From assembly GCF_015711475.1 (NCBI RefSeq), contig NZ_CP065027.1, forward strand, positions 930,001-994,000: 64,000 nt of DNA, written 5' to 3'. Positions within the stretch are counted from its first letter, which is position 1, and each line of letters opens with the position of its first letter. Both the position numbers and the translations under genes were made by a program. This document shows positions 25,943-34,128 of the stretch, piece after piece. Source of the DNA: Actinomyces trachealis (GTDB taxonomy: Bacteria > Actinomycetota > Actinomycetes > Actinomycetales > Actinomycetaceae). The notes below the pieces were generated by a model, which worked only from the letters and a program-made list of their open reading frames with translations, was not told where the DNA came from and did no database searches.

Positions 25943-27763
25943 GTGCTTCAGCGAATGTCTAACGCCTTCATCCGTACCCTCCGTGAGGACCCGGCCGACG
26001 CCGAGGTTGCCTCCCATAAGCTCCTTGTCCGGGCCGCCTACATCCGCCGCACCGCCCCCGGCATCTACACCTGGTTGCCGCTGGGCCTGGCAACACTGCG
26101 CAAGATCGAGGGCATCGTGCGTGAGGAGATGAATCGTATGGGCGCCCAGGAGGTCCAGTTCCCGGCCCTCCTGCCCGCTGAACCCTACAAGGCCACCGGG
26201 CGCTGGAGCGAGTACGGGCCCACCCTGTTCAAGCTGGCGGACCGCAAGGGCGGGGACTACCTACTGGCCCCCACCCACGAGGAGATGTTCACCCTCCTGG
26301 TCAAGGACATGTACTCCTCCTACAAGGACCTGCCCCTGTCCATCTACCAGATTCAGACCAAGTACCGTGACGAGGCCCGCCCCCGCGCCGGGGTGATCCG
26401 GGGCCGTGAGTTCGTCATGAAGGACTCTTACTCCTTTGACATGGACGAGGAAGGTCTGGAGGCCTCCTACCAGGCGCACCGCGACGCCTACGAGCGCATT
26501 TTCACCCGCCTGGGGCTGGAGTTCGTACCCGTCAACGCCATGGCCGGTGCTATGGGAGGCTCCCACTCTGAGGAGTTCCTCCACCCTTCACCCATCGGTG
26601 AAGACACCTTCGTGCGCTCCGCCGGGGGCTATGCCGCCAACGCCGAGGCCGTCACCACCCCGGTGCCGCCCGCCGTGGACGCCTCCGGTGAGCCTGCCGC
26701 CGTGGTGGTGGACACCCCGGACTGCCCCACCATCGACTCCCTGGTGGAGTTGCTGAACCAGCGCTACCCCCGCCCGGACCGCCCCTGGACCGCCGCCGAC
26801 ACCCTCAAGAACGTCGTCGTGACCCTCACTCACCCGAACGGAACCAAGGAGCTGCTGGTGGTGGGCGTACCCGGCGACCGTGCGGTGGACATGAAGCGCC
26901 TAGAGGCCGCCGTCGCACCCGCCGAGGTAGAGATGGCCGCCGACGAGGACTTCACGGGCCACCCCGAGCTGGTGCGTGGATACATCGGCCCCACCGCCAT
27001 TGGCCCCAACGCCCCCACCCGCCGCGTTGAGAGGGACGAACACGGCAACGAGGTCCTCACCGGCTCCGTGCGCTACCTGCTCGACCCCCGCATCGTGGAC
27101 GGCACCAGCTGGGTCACCGGTGCCAACTCCGACAAGCAGCACGTCCTGCACCTGGTCAAAGGCCGTGACTTTGAGGCCGACGGCACCATCGAGGCTGCTG
27201 AGGTCCGCGCGGGCGACCCCGCCCCCGACGGCTCCGGCCCCCTGGAGCTTGCCCGCGGCATCGAGGTCGGCCACATCTTCGCCCTGGGCCGCAAATACTC
27301 CGAGTCTCTGGGCCTGACCGTCCTGGACGAGAACGGCAAGTCTCGTGTGGTCACCATGGGCTCCTACGGCATTGGTGTCTCCCGCGTGATGGCTGCCCTG
27401 GCGGAGGCCTACCACGACGACGTCGGTCTAGCCTGGCCCATCCAGGTGGCCCCCTTCCACGTGCAGGTGCTCGCCACCGGCAAGGACGACGCCATCTTCG
27501 AGGCCGCCGAGCGGATCGCCACCGCCCTGGACGTCGACGGCGTCGAGGTCCTCTACGATGACCGCCGTAAGGTCTCCGCCGGTGTCAAGTTCGCTGATGC
27601 CGAGCTGCTGGGCATGCCCTACACCGTGGTGGTCGGCCGTGACCTAGCCAAGGAAGGCACCGTGGAGCTGCGTGACCGCCGCAACGGCGAGCGCCGGTCG
27701 CTGCCCGCCGACCAGGCCGCCGGACAGGTCTGCGCACTCGTGCACGAGGCCCTCACCCGATAG
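25943..27763 (+). CDS. proS: Proline--tRNA ligase (bacterial type)
   Basis: Prolyl-tRNA synthetase (606 aa) charges tRNA-Pro in the cytoplasm. The class II motifs are present: motif 1 with GIYTWLPLG, motif 2 with [20 protein letters not shown], and motif 3 with [16 protein letters not shown]. The insertion domain typical of bacterial ProRS, which edits Ala-tRNA-Pro, spans about 230-390 ([38 protein letters not shown]). The anticodon-binding domain is C-terminal. A helicase gene begins 6 nt after the stop. Confidence 0.97.
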   Translation: MLQRMSNAFIRTLREDPADAEVASHKLLVRAAYIRRTAPGIYTWLPLGLATLRKIEGIVREEMNRMGAQEVQFPALLPAEPYKATGRWSEYGPTLFKLADRKGGDYLLAPTHEEMFTLLVKDMYSSYKDLPLSIYQIQTKYRDEARPRAGVIRGREFVMKDSYSFDMDEEGLEASYQAHRDAYERIFTRLGLEFVPVNAMAGAMGGSHSEEFLHPSPIGEDTFVRSAGGYAANAEAVTTPVPPAVDASGEPAAVVVDTPDCPTIDSLVELLNQRYPRPDRPWTAADTLKNVVVTLTHPNGTKELLVVGVPGDRAVDMKRLEAAVAPAEVEMAADEDFTGHPELVRGYIGPTAIGPNAPTRRVERDEHGNEVLTGSVRYLLDPRIVDGTSWVTGANSDKQHVLHLVKGRDFEADGTIEAAEVRAGDPAPDGSGPLELARGIEVGHIFALGRKYSESLGLTVLDENGKSRVVTMGSYGIGVSRVMAALAEAYHDDVGLAWPIQVAPFHVQVLATGKDDAIFEAAERIATALDVDGVEVLYDDRRKVSAGVKFADAELLGMPYTVVVGRDLAKEGTVELRDRRNGERRSLPADQAAGQVCALVHEALTR

Positions 27764-27769
27764 GCCGGG

Positions 27770-30700
27770 ATGACGAGCACGGCGACGCGCCCGCTGGCCT
27801 CCTGGCGCCAACGGGCGCCGTTTCGCGACTACCAGACGGAAATCCTCCGCTCCGCGCGCCCCGGCGATGGCGCCACTGTCCACGTCGTCGCCCCGCCTGG
27901 GGCGGGCAAAACCGTGATCGGTCTCGGTCTGGCCGTCCGCAACGGCCGCCGCGCCCTCGTCCTGGCGCCCACCACCGTCATCCGCGCCCAATGGGCCCGG
28001 CAGGCCGCCGACTTTTTCACAGCTGCCGACGGCGCTGGCCTGAGCCTCGCCGACGAGGCCCCTACCGACGGCCGTGCCCCTGCCGACCTCACCGTCCTGA
28101 CTTACCAGTCCCTGTCCGTCGTCGATGCCGACGGCCCCTGGGAGGACGCCGCCCGCCAGCGCTGGGCCACCGACCTCATGCGCGACGGTCGCACCCGGGA
28201 CAGCGCCACCGACTGGCTCGACGCCCTCGTGCGCGACAACCCCGCCGCCTACAAGCGAGGGATCTCCTCGCGAGCCGCCACGATCCGCTCGCGCGTGAAT
28301 GAGCTGGACGACGACGCTATCGCCGCCCTCCTGGGCGCAGGCGCCCGCCAGCGCCTCGACGCTATCGTCGCCGCGGGGATCGCCACCATAATCGTCGACG
28401 AGTGTCACCACCTGCGCGCTCACTGGGCCCTCGTCGTCCACTACCTGCAGCGCCGCCTGCGCGCCGCTGGCGCCCGGCCCACCCTCATCGGGCTCACCGC
28501 CACCGAGCCCAGCCGTGAGGACCCCGCCTGGGACCGTTACCACGCGCTCCTGGGTGACGTCACCGCCTCCGTCCCCATCCCCGCCGTCGTGCGCGCTGGG
28601 CACCTGGCCCCCTACCGGCCACTGGCCTGGTTCACCCTGCCGACCACAGAGGAGGTCTCCTTCCTGTCCACCGCCGGTGCCGAGTTGTCCTACCGCATCG
28701 GCCAGTATCTCCTGGCCCCCGACGGCATCGACTACCTGCTTGGGATCCTCGCACCGGGGCTCAGTCCTGATGCCCTCGCACCAGGGCGGGCCCCGGGCGG
28801 AGGAGAGCCCGATGACAGTACGCTCCAGCCCCTTGCCGCCGCCGACCCCCGGCTCCTGGCCGCGCTGGCAGCAGGATTCGACGCCGACCCCACCGCAGCC
28901 GTCACAGCTGCGGCTCTCCTGGCACGCACCGACCGCTACGCGCCCACGCCCCTGAGCACCCTTGTAGCCCCACTCCTACCGAGCCCGGCGAGCCTCGACA
29001 CTGAGAACGAGCTATCCCTGCTGGCCCGCTACGCCCTAGACCGCCTGCTGCCAGACCCCGCCAGGCGCGCCGACTGGGATGACGTCCGCGAGGGACTGCG
29101 CGGATTCGGCATCAGCCTCACCGACTCGGGCATCCGCGCCGGACGCTCGCCGCTGGACGTCATGACGGCCGCCTCGCGCGCCAAGGACACCGCCACGATC
29201 GACATCCTGCGACACGAACTCGACGCCTTGGGGAGCCGCCTGCGCGCCGTCGTCGTCACCGACGCCGCCGAGCGTTCCGCTCCCCACCGGGCCCTCGACG
29301 TGCTTATCGGTGCCGACCGGCCCGGCGCGGCCGGTGGCGCCACCCGCTGCTTCTCCACGATCTTGGCCGATGCAGACCTGCGCGCCCTCCACCCCGTCCT
29401 GCTGACCGCATCCCGCCTGGCCGTGGGCTCCGGTGACGGCGTCATCCTCGACGCCCTGCGAGAGCGCACCGGCCTGGAGCTTACCGCCGTAGACGATGGC
29501 TGGACGTTGAGCGTGACCGGGGGCGGTGCTCGCAGCGCTGAGGTGGTGCTGGCCATCAGCGAGCTAGTAGCCGCAGGGCAGATACGGATCATCGTGGGAA
29601 CACGCGGACTACTAGGGGAGGGCTGGGATTGCCCAGCCGTCAACACCCTGGTGGACCTCACCACCGTCACCACCTCCACCACCGTCCAGCAACTACGCGG
29701 ACGCACCATCCGGATCGATCCGGGATGGGAGGAGAAGGTTTCTCACAACTGGTCTGTCGTCTGCCTCCTGCCTGGCGAGGACGGCCTGCGCGCCCGCGCG
29801 GACCTGGAGCGATTCGAGCGCCGCCACGCCCGTCTCTGGGCGGTGCCCCGCTCGGCTCTCGCGCCCGAGGGTGCCAGCGGGGACGGGCCCGGGGAGGGCG
29901 CGGGCAGCGCGCTCCTGACCACCGGAGCCCCGGCCGTCCTGGAGGAGGAGCAGATGAGCCTCCTTGGGCTGGGGGCCTCCGCCAGCCCCAGCACTGTAGA
30001 CGCGGCACTCGTCGCGCGCCTCAACGCGATCACCCTATCCACCCTCGGGGACCGTGCCGATGAGCGCGAGGCCTGGCACATCGACTCCACCGGCAGCACC
30101 AGCATGGTGGGCCAGACTGGTGTGGGCAGCGCCCGCCATGCGCACTGGATGGCGCGCCCCGCAGTGCGCATCAGCTCCCTGGATGGCGTCATCATCGGGC
30201 AGCCGCCCGCCTTCTGGAGGGGTGTTGCGGGCTGTGTCCTGGCCTCGCTGCGAGCGACCGGGCGCGTAGGGGAGGACCTGAGCACCGAGTGCCTTGAGGC
30301 CTGGTGTGACGCCTCTGGCAATGTGCTGGTCTCATGCGCGCCGCCCCAGGACGGAGCTAGTCCCGTATGGATCGCCCAGGCTGAGATTGCCATGGGCGCT
30401 GTGGCCGACCTCCTGGCGCCCACAGGACGTCGGCCCCGCTTTGTCCTGGTCGGCACTGCGATCGCGCTCATGACGGCGGCCATACGCACGCACAGCCCGC
30501 GTTGGCGCTTAGCGAGGATTGCCTACCGACGCATGCTCAGGGCCCGTTCGAGCCTTGGACGGCGGGTTGCGAGTGCCGCCCTGGAGCACCTGATTAGGCC
30601 GCTGCACGCCGGGGAACTCGCCCTGCCCCTGCCCACCGCCCTCGGGCGCTCCCGCGAAGGCGCTGAGGCGCTGGCGGCGGAGTGGCGGGCCACCGTGGGC

Positions 30701-30817
30701 CCCTGCCGCCTCCACCTCGTGCAGGACGTCGAGGGGCTCGGGGCGCTAGCCGCTGCGCGCGGGCGCGACGGAACTGCGGGCAGAGTGCGGGCTACGCGGC
30801 TGTGGATCTGGGACTGA
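27770..30817 (+). CDS. Large DEAD/DEAH-type SF2 helicase of unknown role
   Basis: A 1015-residue superfamily-2 helicase. Seen: FRDYQTEIL near residue 18, Walker A PPGAGKT (42-48), DECHH (about 210-214), motif III-like LIGLTATEP (about 240), motif V region GTRGLLGEGWDCPAVNTLVD (about 608) and motif VI QQLRGRTIRID (about 641). The gap of about 350 residues between motif III and motif V is unusually long and must hold an inserted domain. A further 370 residues follow motif VI without a domain that I recognise. The layout resembles XPB/restriction-subunit-like helicases. It starts 6 nt after proS and so is probably cotranscribed. Function (DNA repair, defence or RNA) is not shown by the context. 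Confidence 0.85.
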   Translation: MTSTATRPLASWRQRAPFRDYQTEILRSARPGDGATVHVVAPPGAGKTVIGLGLAVRNGRRALVLAPTTVIRAQWARQAADFFTAADGAGLSLADEAPTDGRAPADLTVLTYQSLSVVDADGPWEDAARQRWATDLMRDGRTRDSATDWLDALVRDNPAAYKRGISSRAATIRSRVNELDDDAIAALLGAGARQRLDAIVAAGIATIIVDECHHLRAHWALVVHYLQRRLRAAGARPTLIGLTATEPSREDPAWDRYHALLGDVTASVPIPAVVRAGHLAPYRPLAWFTLPTTEEVSFLSTAGAELSYRIGQYLLAPDGIDYLLGILAPGLSPDALAPGRAPGGGEPDDSTLQPLAAADPRLLAALAAGFDADPTAAVTAAALLARTDRYAPTPLSTLVAPLLPSPASLDTENELSLLARYALDRLLPDPARRADWDDVREGLRGFGISLTDSGIRAGRSPLDVMTAASRAKDTATIDILRHELDALGSRLRAVVVTDAAERSAPHRALDVLIGADRPGAAGGATRCFSTILADADLRALHPVLLTASRLAVGSGDGVILDALRERTGLELTAVDDGWTLSVTGGGARSAEVVLAISELVAAGQIRIIVGTRGLLGEGWDCPAVNTLVDLTTVTTSTTVQQLRGRTIRIDPGWEEKVSHNWSVVCLLPGEDGLRARADLERFERRHARLWAVPRSALAPEGASGDGPGEGAGSALLTTGAPAVLEEEQMSLLGLGASASPSTVDAALVARLNAITLSTLGDRADEREAWHIDSTGSTSMVGQTGVGSARHAHWMARPAVRISSLDGVIIGQPPAFWRGVAGCVLASLRATGRVGEDLSTECLEAWCDASGNVLVSCAPPQDGASPVWIAQAEIAMGAVADLLAPTGRRPRFVLVGTAIALMTAAIRTHSPRWRLARIAYRRMLRARSSLGRRVASAALEHLIRPLHAGELALPLPTALGRSREGAEALAAEWRATVGPCRLHLVQDVEGLGALAAARGRDGTAGRVRATRLWIWD

Positions 30818-30898
30818 CCTCGGTTGACCGCGCCTGACCTCCAACTGCCAGGCGGGGACCGGCGGGAGCCTCAGCCTGCGGGACAGCCAGAGGCCATC

Positions 30899-31909
30899 TC
30901 AAGCAGCCAGCCCGGGCCAGGGGTCCTCACTGGGAGCCGCACCCCACCGGCGTGCCCGCAGGGCAGCGTCCACCGCACCGTCAATAGCCTGCGTGCGGGC
31001 AGCCCCCTCGAAGGAACTCACCGCAGTGATCTCAGCCAGCATGAGACCCATCTCAGCCTCACGCGCCCAAGCCTTCTCCTGCAAGCCATCAGCCGCCACC
31101 TGCGGGGGCGTGTAGGTGGGCTCGCGTGGATCATCGCCACCCAAGGCGATCGAGGCTCGTACCACGGCGTCCGCTGCCTGGGCGTCAGCGCTCGCGCGCT
31201 CACGGTCGGCGTCAACACTGCGGGCGGCCACCGTCTGCAGGGTGAAACGGGTTGAGTCATAGGCCAGCAGCAGTTCCTTAGGCAGCGGTGCCGTGAGCTT
31301 GGCTAGGTCTCGTCCTCTTTCCTCAAGCGAGTCAGGGCTGAGCCGCTGCAGCCACAGTGTCCAGGACACTGCCAAAGAGGCGTAGCTGCGTGCAGCCTCA
31401 GGCGCGTCCGCTTGCTCACATGAGCTGCGCGCGAGGTCCACACCCGCGCTCAGACAGCTGACCAGATCCTCAATGCCTGCGTCCGCCGCAGCAGTGACCA
31501 CGGGGGCGGCGGTGGGGAAGAAGGAGGGCAGGGCCGTTGCGGTGGGCCACGGTTGCCACACCCCGCCCAGGGTCTGCTCCTGACTGGCAGCCCAGTTCTT
31601 GATCTGCCCAGCCAGCTGGTGCACAGGCTCGCTGCCGGTCCGGGCGGCTGCCGACGCCGTCGTGGAGATCACAATGGCTTGGCGCGCCAAGGCGTCACGC
31701 GCCGACTCCGCCGGATCCAGGGTGGGCACCACCGGCACCGGCTTGGCTCCGAGCCGGATCTCACATCCAGAAGCCCCTAGCACTGCGGTGGCCGCCAAGG
31801 CAGAGACCAGGGCCCGGCGGCTGAGGCCCTGTGGCGGCTGAGATACCAACGGGGCTCGTTGCTTCACAGGGCGGTGCGGGTGGGGAGGCCACAGGCGACG
31901 CGTCATCAC
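30899..31909 (-). CDS. Lipoprotein, probably DUF4439 ferritin-like type
   Basis: A 336-residue lipoprotein. After a polar start and a hydrophobic segment (ALVSALAATAVLGASGC) there is a lipobox ending in Cys at about residue 49. The mature part is mostly helical and Ala-rich, with segments such as ALARQAIVISTTASAAARTG and KELLLAYDSTRFTLQTVAAR that fit a four-helix ferritin-like bundle. A DUF4439 ferritin-like protein is a common divergent neighbour of rimP in actinobacteria, and that position supports the call more than the sequence does. GTG 31909 or ATG 31906 are both possible starts. Confidence 0.65.
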   Translation of the reverse strand: MMTRRLWPPHPHRPVKQRAPLVSQPPQGLSRRALVSALAATAVLGASGCEIRLGAKPVPVVPTLDPAESARDALARQAIVISTTASAAARTGSEPVHQLAGQIKNWAASQEQTLGGVWQPWPTATALPSFFPTAAPVVTAAADAGIEDLVSCLSAGVDLARSSCEQADAPEAARSYASLAVSWTLWLQRLSPDSLEERGRDLAKLTAPLPKELLLAYDSTRFTLQTVAARSVDADRERASADAQAADAVVRASIALGGDDPREPTYTPPQVAADGLQEKAWAREAEMGLMLAEITAVSSFEGAARTQAIDGAVDAALRARRWGAAPSEDPWPGLAA

Positions 31910-31915
31910 ACGGTG

Positions 31916-31921
31916 ATCCTC
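31916..31921 (-). promoter_or_regulatory. Possible -10 of the DUF4439-type gene, leaderless arrangement
   Basis: GAGGAT on the minus strand, ending 6 nt before the GTG at 31909. First base is G, so this is a weak match. Confidence 0.25.
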
Positions 31922-31941
31922 CCACGCCTTGGCGCGGCAGG

Positions 31942-31947
31942 TAGCAT
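31942..31947 (+). promoter_or_regulatory. Candidate -10 of the rimP-nusA-infB unit
   Basis: TAGCAT about 75 nt before rimP; no strong -35. The rimP start has an AGGAAGGCAGG-type Shine-Dalgarno. Confidence 0.35.
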
Positions 31948-32022
31948 GATCTGCATCTGGCTGCGTCCCACCTCAGCCAAGCACATGCCCATCGGGGCTC
32001 AACACAGGAAGGCAGGCTCCTC

Positions 32023-32478
32023 ATGGCGGAAAACCTGGCCCAGACTCTCACCGAGCTGCTTGCCCCCATAGTCGCCGAGGCAGGGCTCTTCCTGGAGGAG
32101 GTTGGCACCACCCGCGCTGGCAAGTACTCCACGGTGCGCGTGATCGTGGACCTGCCTGATGGTCCCGGCGATATTGACCTGGAGGCCATTGGCGGGGTCA
32201 CTGCAGCAGTCTCTGAGGCCCTCGATGCCGCAGATCCCGTCAAAGGCCAGTACACCCTGGAGGTCTCTAGCCCTGGCGCCGAACGCAAGCTCACCACCCC
32301 CCGCCACTTCCGCCGCGCGCAAGGCCGCACCGTCCAACTGAAGCTGAGTGACGGCGAGCAGCTCATCGGTGTGCTCACCAATGCGCAGGAGGACCGCCTG
32401 GGCTTAGAGATCGACGGCGCCGAGCGCGCCGTGCCCACTGAGCAGATCAAAGCAGCCAACGTCGTCGTCGTGCTCTGA
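32023..32478 (+). CDS. rimP: Ribosome maturation factor RimP
   Basis: RimP (151 aa) is needed for maturation of the 30S subunit. The two-domain fold is recognisable: an N-terminal part with LFLEEVGTTRAGKYSTVRVI, a central YTLEVSSPGAERKLTTPRHF (the family signature), and a C-terminal SH3-like barrel ending ERAVPTEQIKAANVVVVL. First gene of the rimP-nusA-ylxR-infB unit. Confidence 0.96.
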   Translation: MAENLAQTLTELLAPIVAEAGLFLEEVGTTRAGKYSTVRVIVDLPDGPGDIDLEAIGGVTAAVSEALDAADPVKGQYTLEVSSPGAERKLTTPRHFRRAQGRTVQLKLSDGEQLIGVLTNAQEDRLGLEIDGAERAVPTEQIKAANVVVVL

Positions 32479-32561
32479 GCGGCGCCACAGATCAACCGGG
32501 CACCCGCCCAGCGGCCCCCGCCGCGAGAAGCAGACGTAGAGACGAAGAGGAAGAGGAGACC

Positions 32562-33611
32562 ATGGACATCAACATGCCTGAGCTGCGTGGTGCAGCAGAC
32601 GAACTGGGAATCGACCTGGACAACCTGCTGCCCGCTATTGAGGACGCGATCCTGCTGGCCTACCTCAAGGAGCCGGGGGCTATCCGTGGCGCTCACGTGG
32701 AGATCGACCGCAAGAGCGGGCATATGTCTGTGATGGCGCCTGAGGTTGACGAGTACGACCAGCCCACTGGTGAGTACTTTGACGACACCCCAGACGGCTT
32801 CGGGCGTATCGCCCAGACCACCGCCCGCTCCGTCATCGTCCAGCGCATCCAGGACCGCCGCGACTTCGAGGTCCTCGGTGCCTTCAAGGACAAGACCGGG
32901 GAGCTGATCTCTGGCGTCGTGGAGCAGGGCCGTGACCCGCGCGTGTGCTACGTGCGCCTGGACGAGGAGCATGAGGCCGTCATGCCGCCCCACGAGCAGG
33001 TGCCTGGCGAGCACTACCGCCACGGCGAGCGTATACGCGCCTACGTGACCGAGATCAGCCGCGGCATGAAAGGCGCCCAGATCATCCTCTCGCGCACCCA
33101 TCCGGGCTTGGTACGCAAGCTCTTCGAGCGTGAGGTGCCCGAGATCGCCAGTGGCGACGTGGAGATCGTCTCCATCGCCCGTGAGGCCGGGCACCGCACT
33201 AAGGTGGCTGTGCGCTCCCGCGTCAAGGGCGTGAACGCCAAGGGGGCCTGCATCGGTCCTATGGGGCAGCGCGTGCGCGCCGTCATGGCTGAGCTGGGTG
33301 GGGAGAAGATCGACATCGTCGACTACTCCGAGCAGCCCGCGCACTTCGTGGCCAACGCCCTGTCCCCGGCGCGCGTGGCCTCCGTTAGCATCATCTCGGA
33401 GAAGGACCAGACGGCGCGCGTCATCGTGCCGGACTTCCAGCTCTCCCTGGCAATCGGTAAGGAGGGGCAGAACGCCCGCTTGGCCGCCCGCCTGACCGGC
33501 TGGAAGATTGACATCCACTCAGACGCCGAGTTCGGTCAGACCACCCCCGGACGCGGCTCGCGCGCTGACACGGAAGTGACTGTTTCCTCAGACCTGGCAG
33601 AGGAGGGCTGA
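32562..33611 (+). CDS. nusA: Transcription termination/antitermination protein NusA
   Basis: NusA (349 aa), which binds RNA polymerase and modulates pausing and termination. In order: N-terminal RNAP-binding domain (1 to about 110), S1 domain (about 115-185, LISGVVEQGRDPRVCYVRLD), and KH1 and KH2 (RVKGVNAKGACIGPMGQRVR; SLAIGKEGQNARLAARLTGW). It lacks the C-terminal acidic repeats of E. coli NusA, as usual for actinobacteria. A GAAGAGGAAGAGGAG purine tract precedes the ATG. Confidence 0.97.
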   Translation: MDINMPELRGAADELGIDLDNLLPAIEDAILLAYLKEPGAIRGAHVEIDRKSGHMSVMAPEVDEYDQPTGEYFDDTPDGFGRIAQTTARSVIVQRIQDRRDFEVLGAFKDKTGELISGVVEQGRDPRVCYVRLDEEHEAVMPPHEQVPGEHYRHGERIRAYVTEISRGMKGAQIILSRTHPGLVRKLFEREVPEIASGDVEIVSIAREAGHRTKVAVRSRVKGVNAKGACIGPMGQRVRAVMAELGGEKIDIVDYSEQPAHFVANALSPARVASVSIISEKDQTARVIVPDFQLSLAIGKEGQNARLAARLTGWKIDIHSDAEFGQTTPGRGSRADTEVTVSSDLAEEG

Positions 33612-33696
33612 GCCCCGGCCCGGTACAATCTGGCAGAGCTAGTGCGTTTTCCCATCTAGAGAGCAGCGCTGGCACAGGTACAGGCATACGAGGCAG

Positions 33697-34038
33697 GTGG
33701 GTGAGGTGGTGGCGGAGACGGCAACGTCCCACGTCCCAGAGCGCACCTGCATCGGCTGCAGGGGCCGGGCCCCCCGGACCCAACTCCTGCGTCTGATGGC
33801 GACCGGTGGCACGGTTGCTGTTGACGAGCGCGCATGTACCCCTGGCCGTGGTGCCTGGATCCACCGTGACCCGACGTGCCTCGACCTTGCCGAACGCAGA
33901 CGCGCCTTCGGACGCGCCCTGCGGGTGGAGGGTCCCCTTGAGCTGGGGCCGGTCCATCAGTGGTTCAGCCGCCTCCTCGCGGCCGAGCCCACCGTCGCCC
34001 CTACCGGTGACGGGACCACCGATTGCAAAGGCGGGTAG
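33697..34038 (+). CDS. YlxR family RNA-binding protein (DUF448)
   Basis: A 113-residue YlxR protein; the family binds RNA and nucleoid-linked targets and in some firmicutes regulates many genes. The signature is complete: PERTCIGCRGRAPRTQLLRL and PGRGAWIHRDPTCLDLAERRR. It lies between nusA and infB, its constant place. The exact GTG among three close candidates (33697, 33706, 33709) is uncertain. A TACAAT at 33625-33630, in the nusA-ylxR gap, could be an internal -10. Confidence 0.9.
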   Translation: MGEVVAETATSHVPERTCIGCRGRAPRTQLLRLMATGGTVAVDERACTPGRGAWIHRDPTCLDLAERRRAFGRALRVEGPLELGPVHQWFSRLLAAEPTVAPTGDGTTDCKGG

Positions 34039-34128
34039 GAAGCCGATGGGCACCCGATGAGTACCCAGCGATGAGCTGCCTCTACTAGCGCCCACCCTGT
34101 CTGGGGTGGGCAACCAGACAGGAGAATT

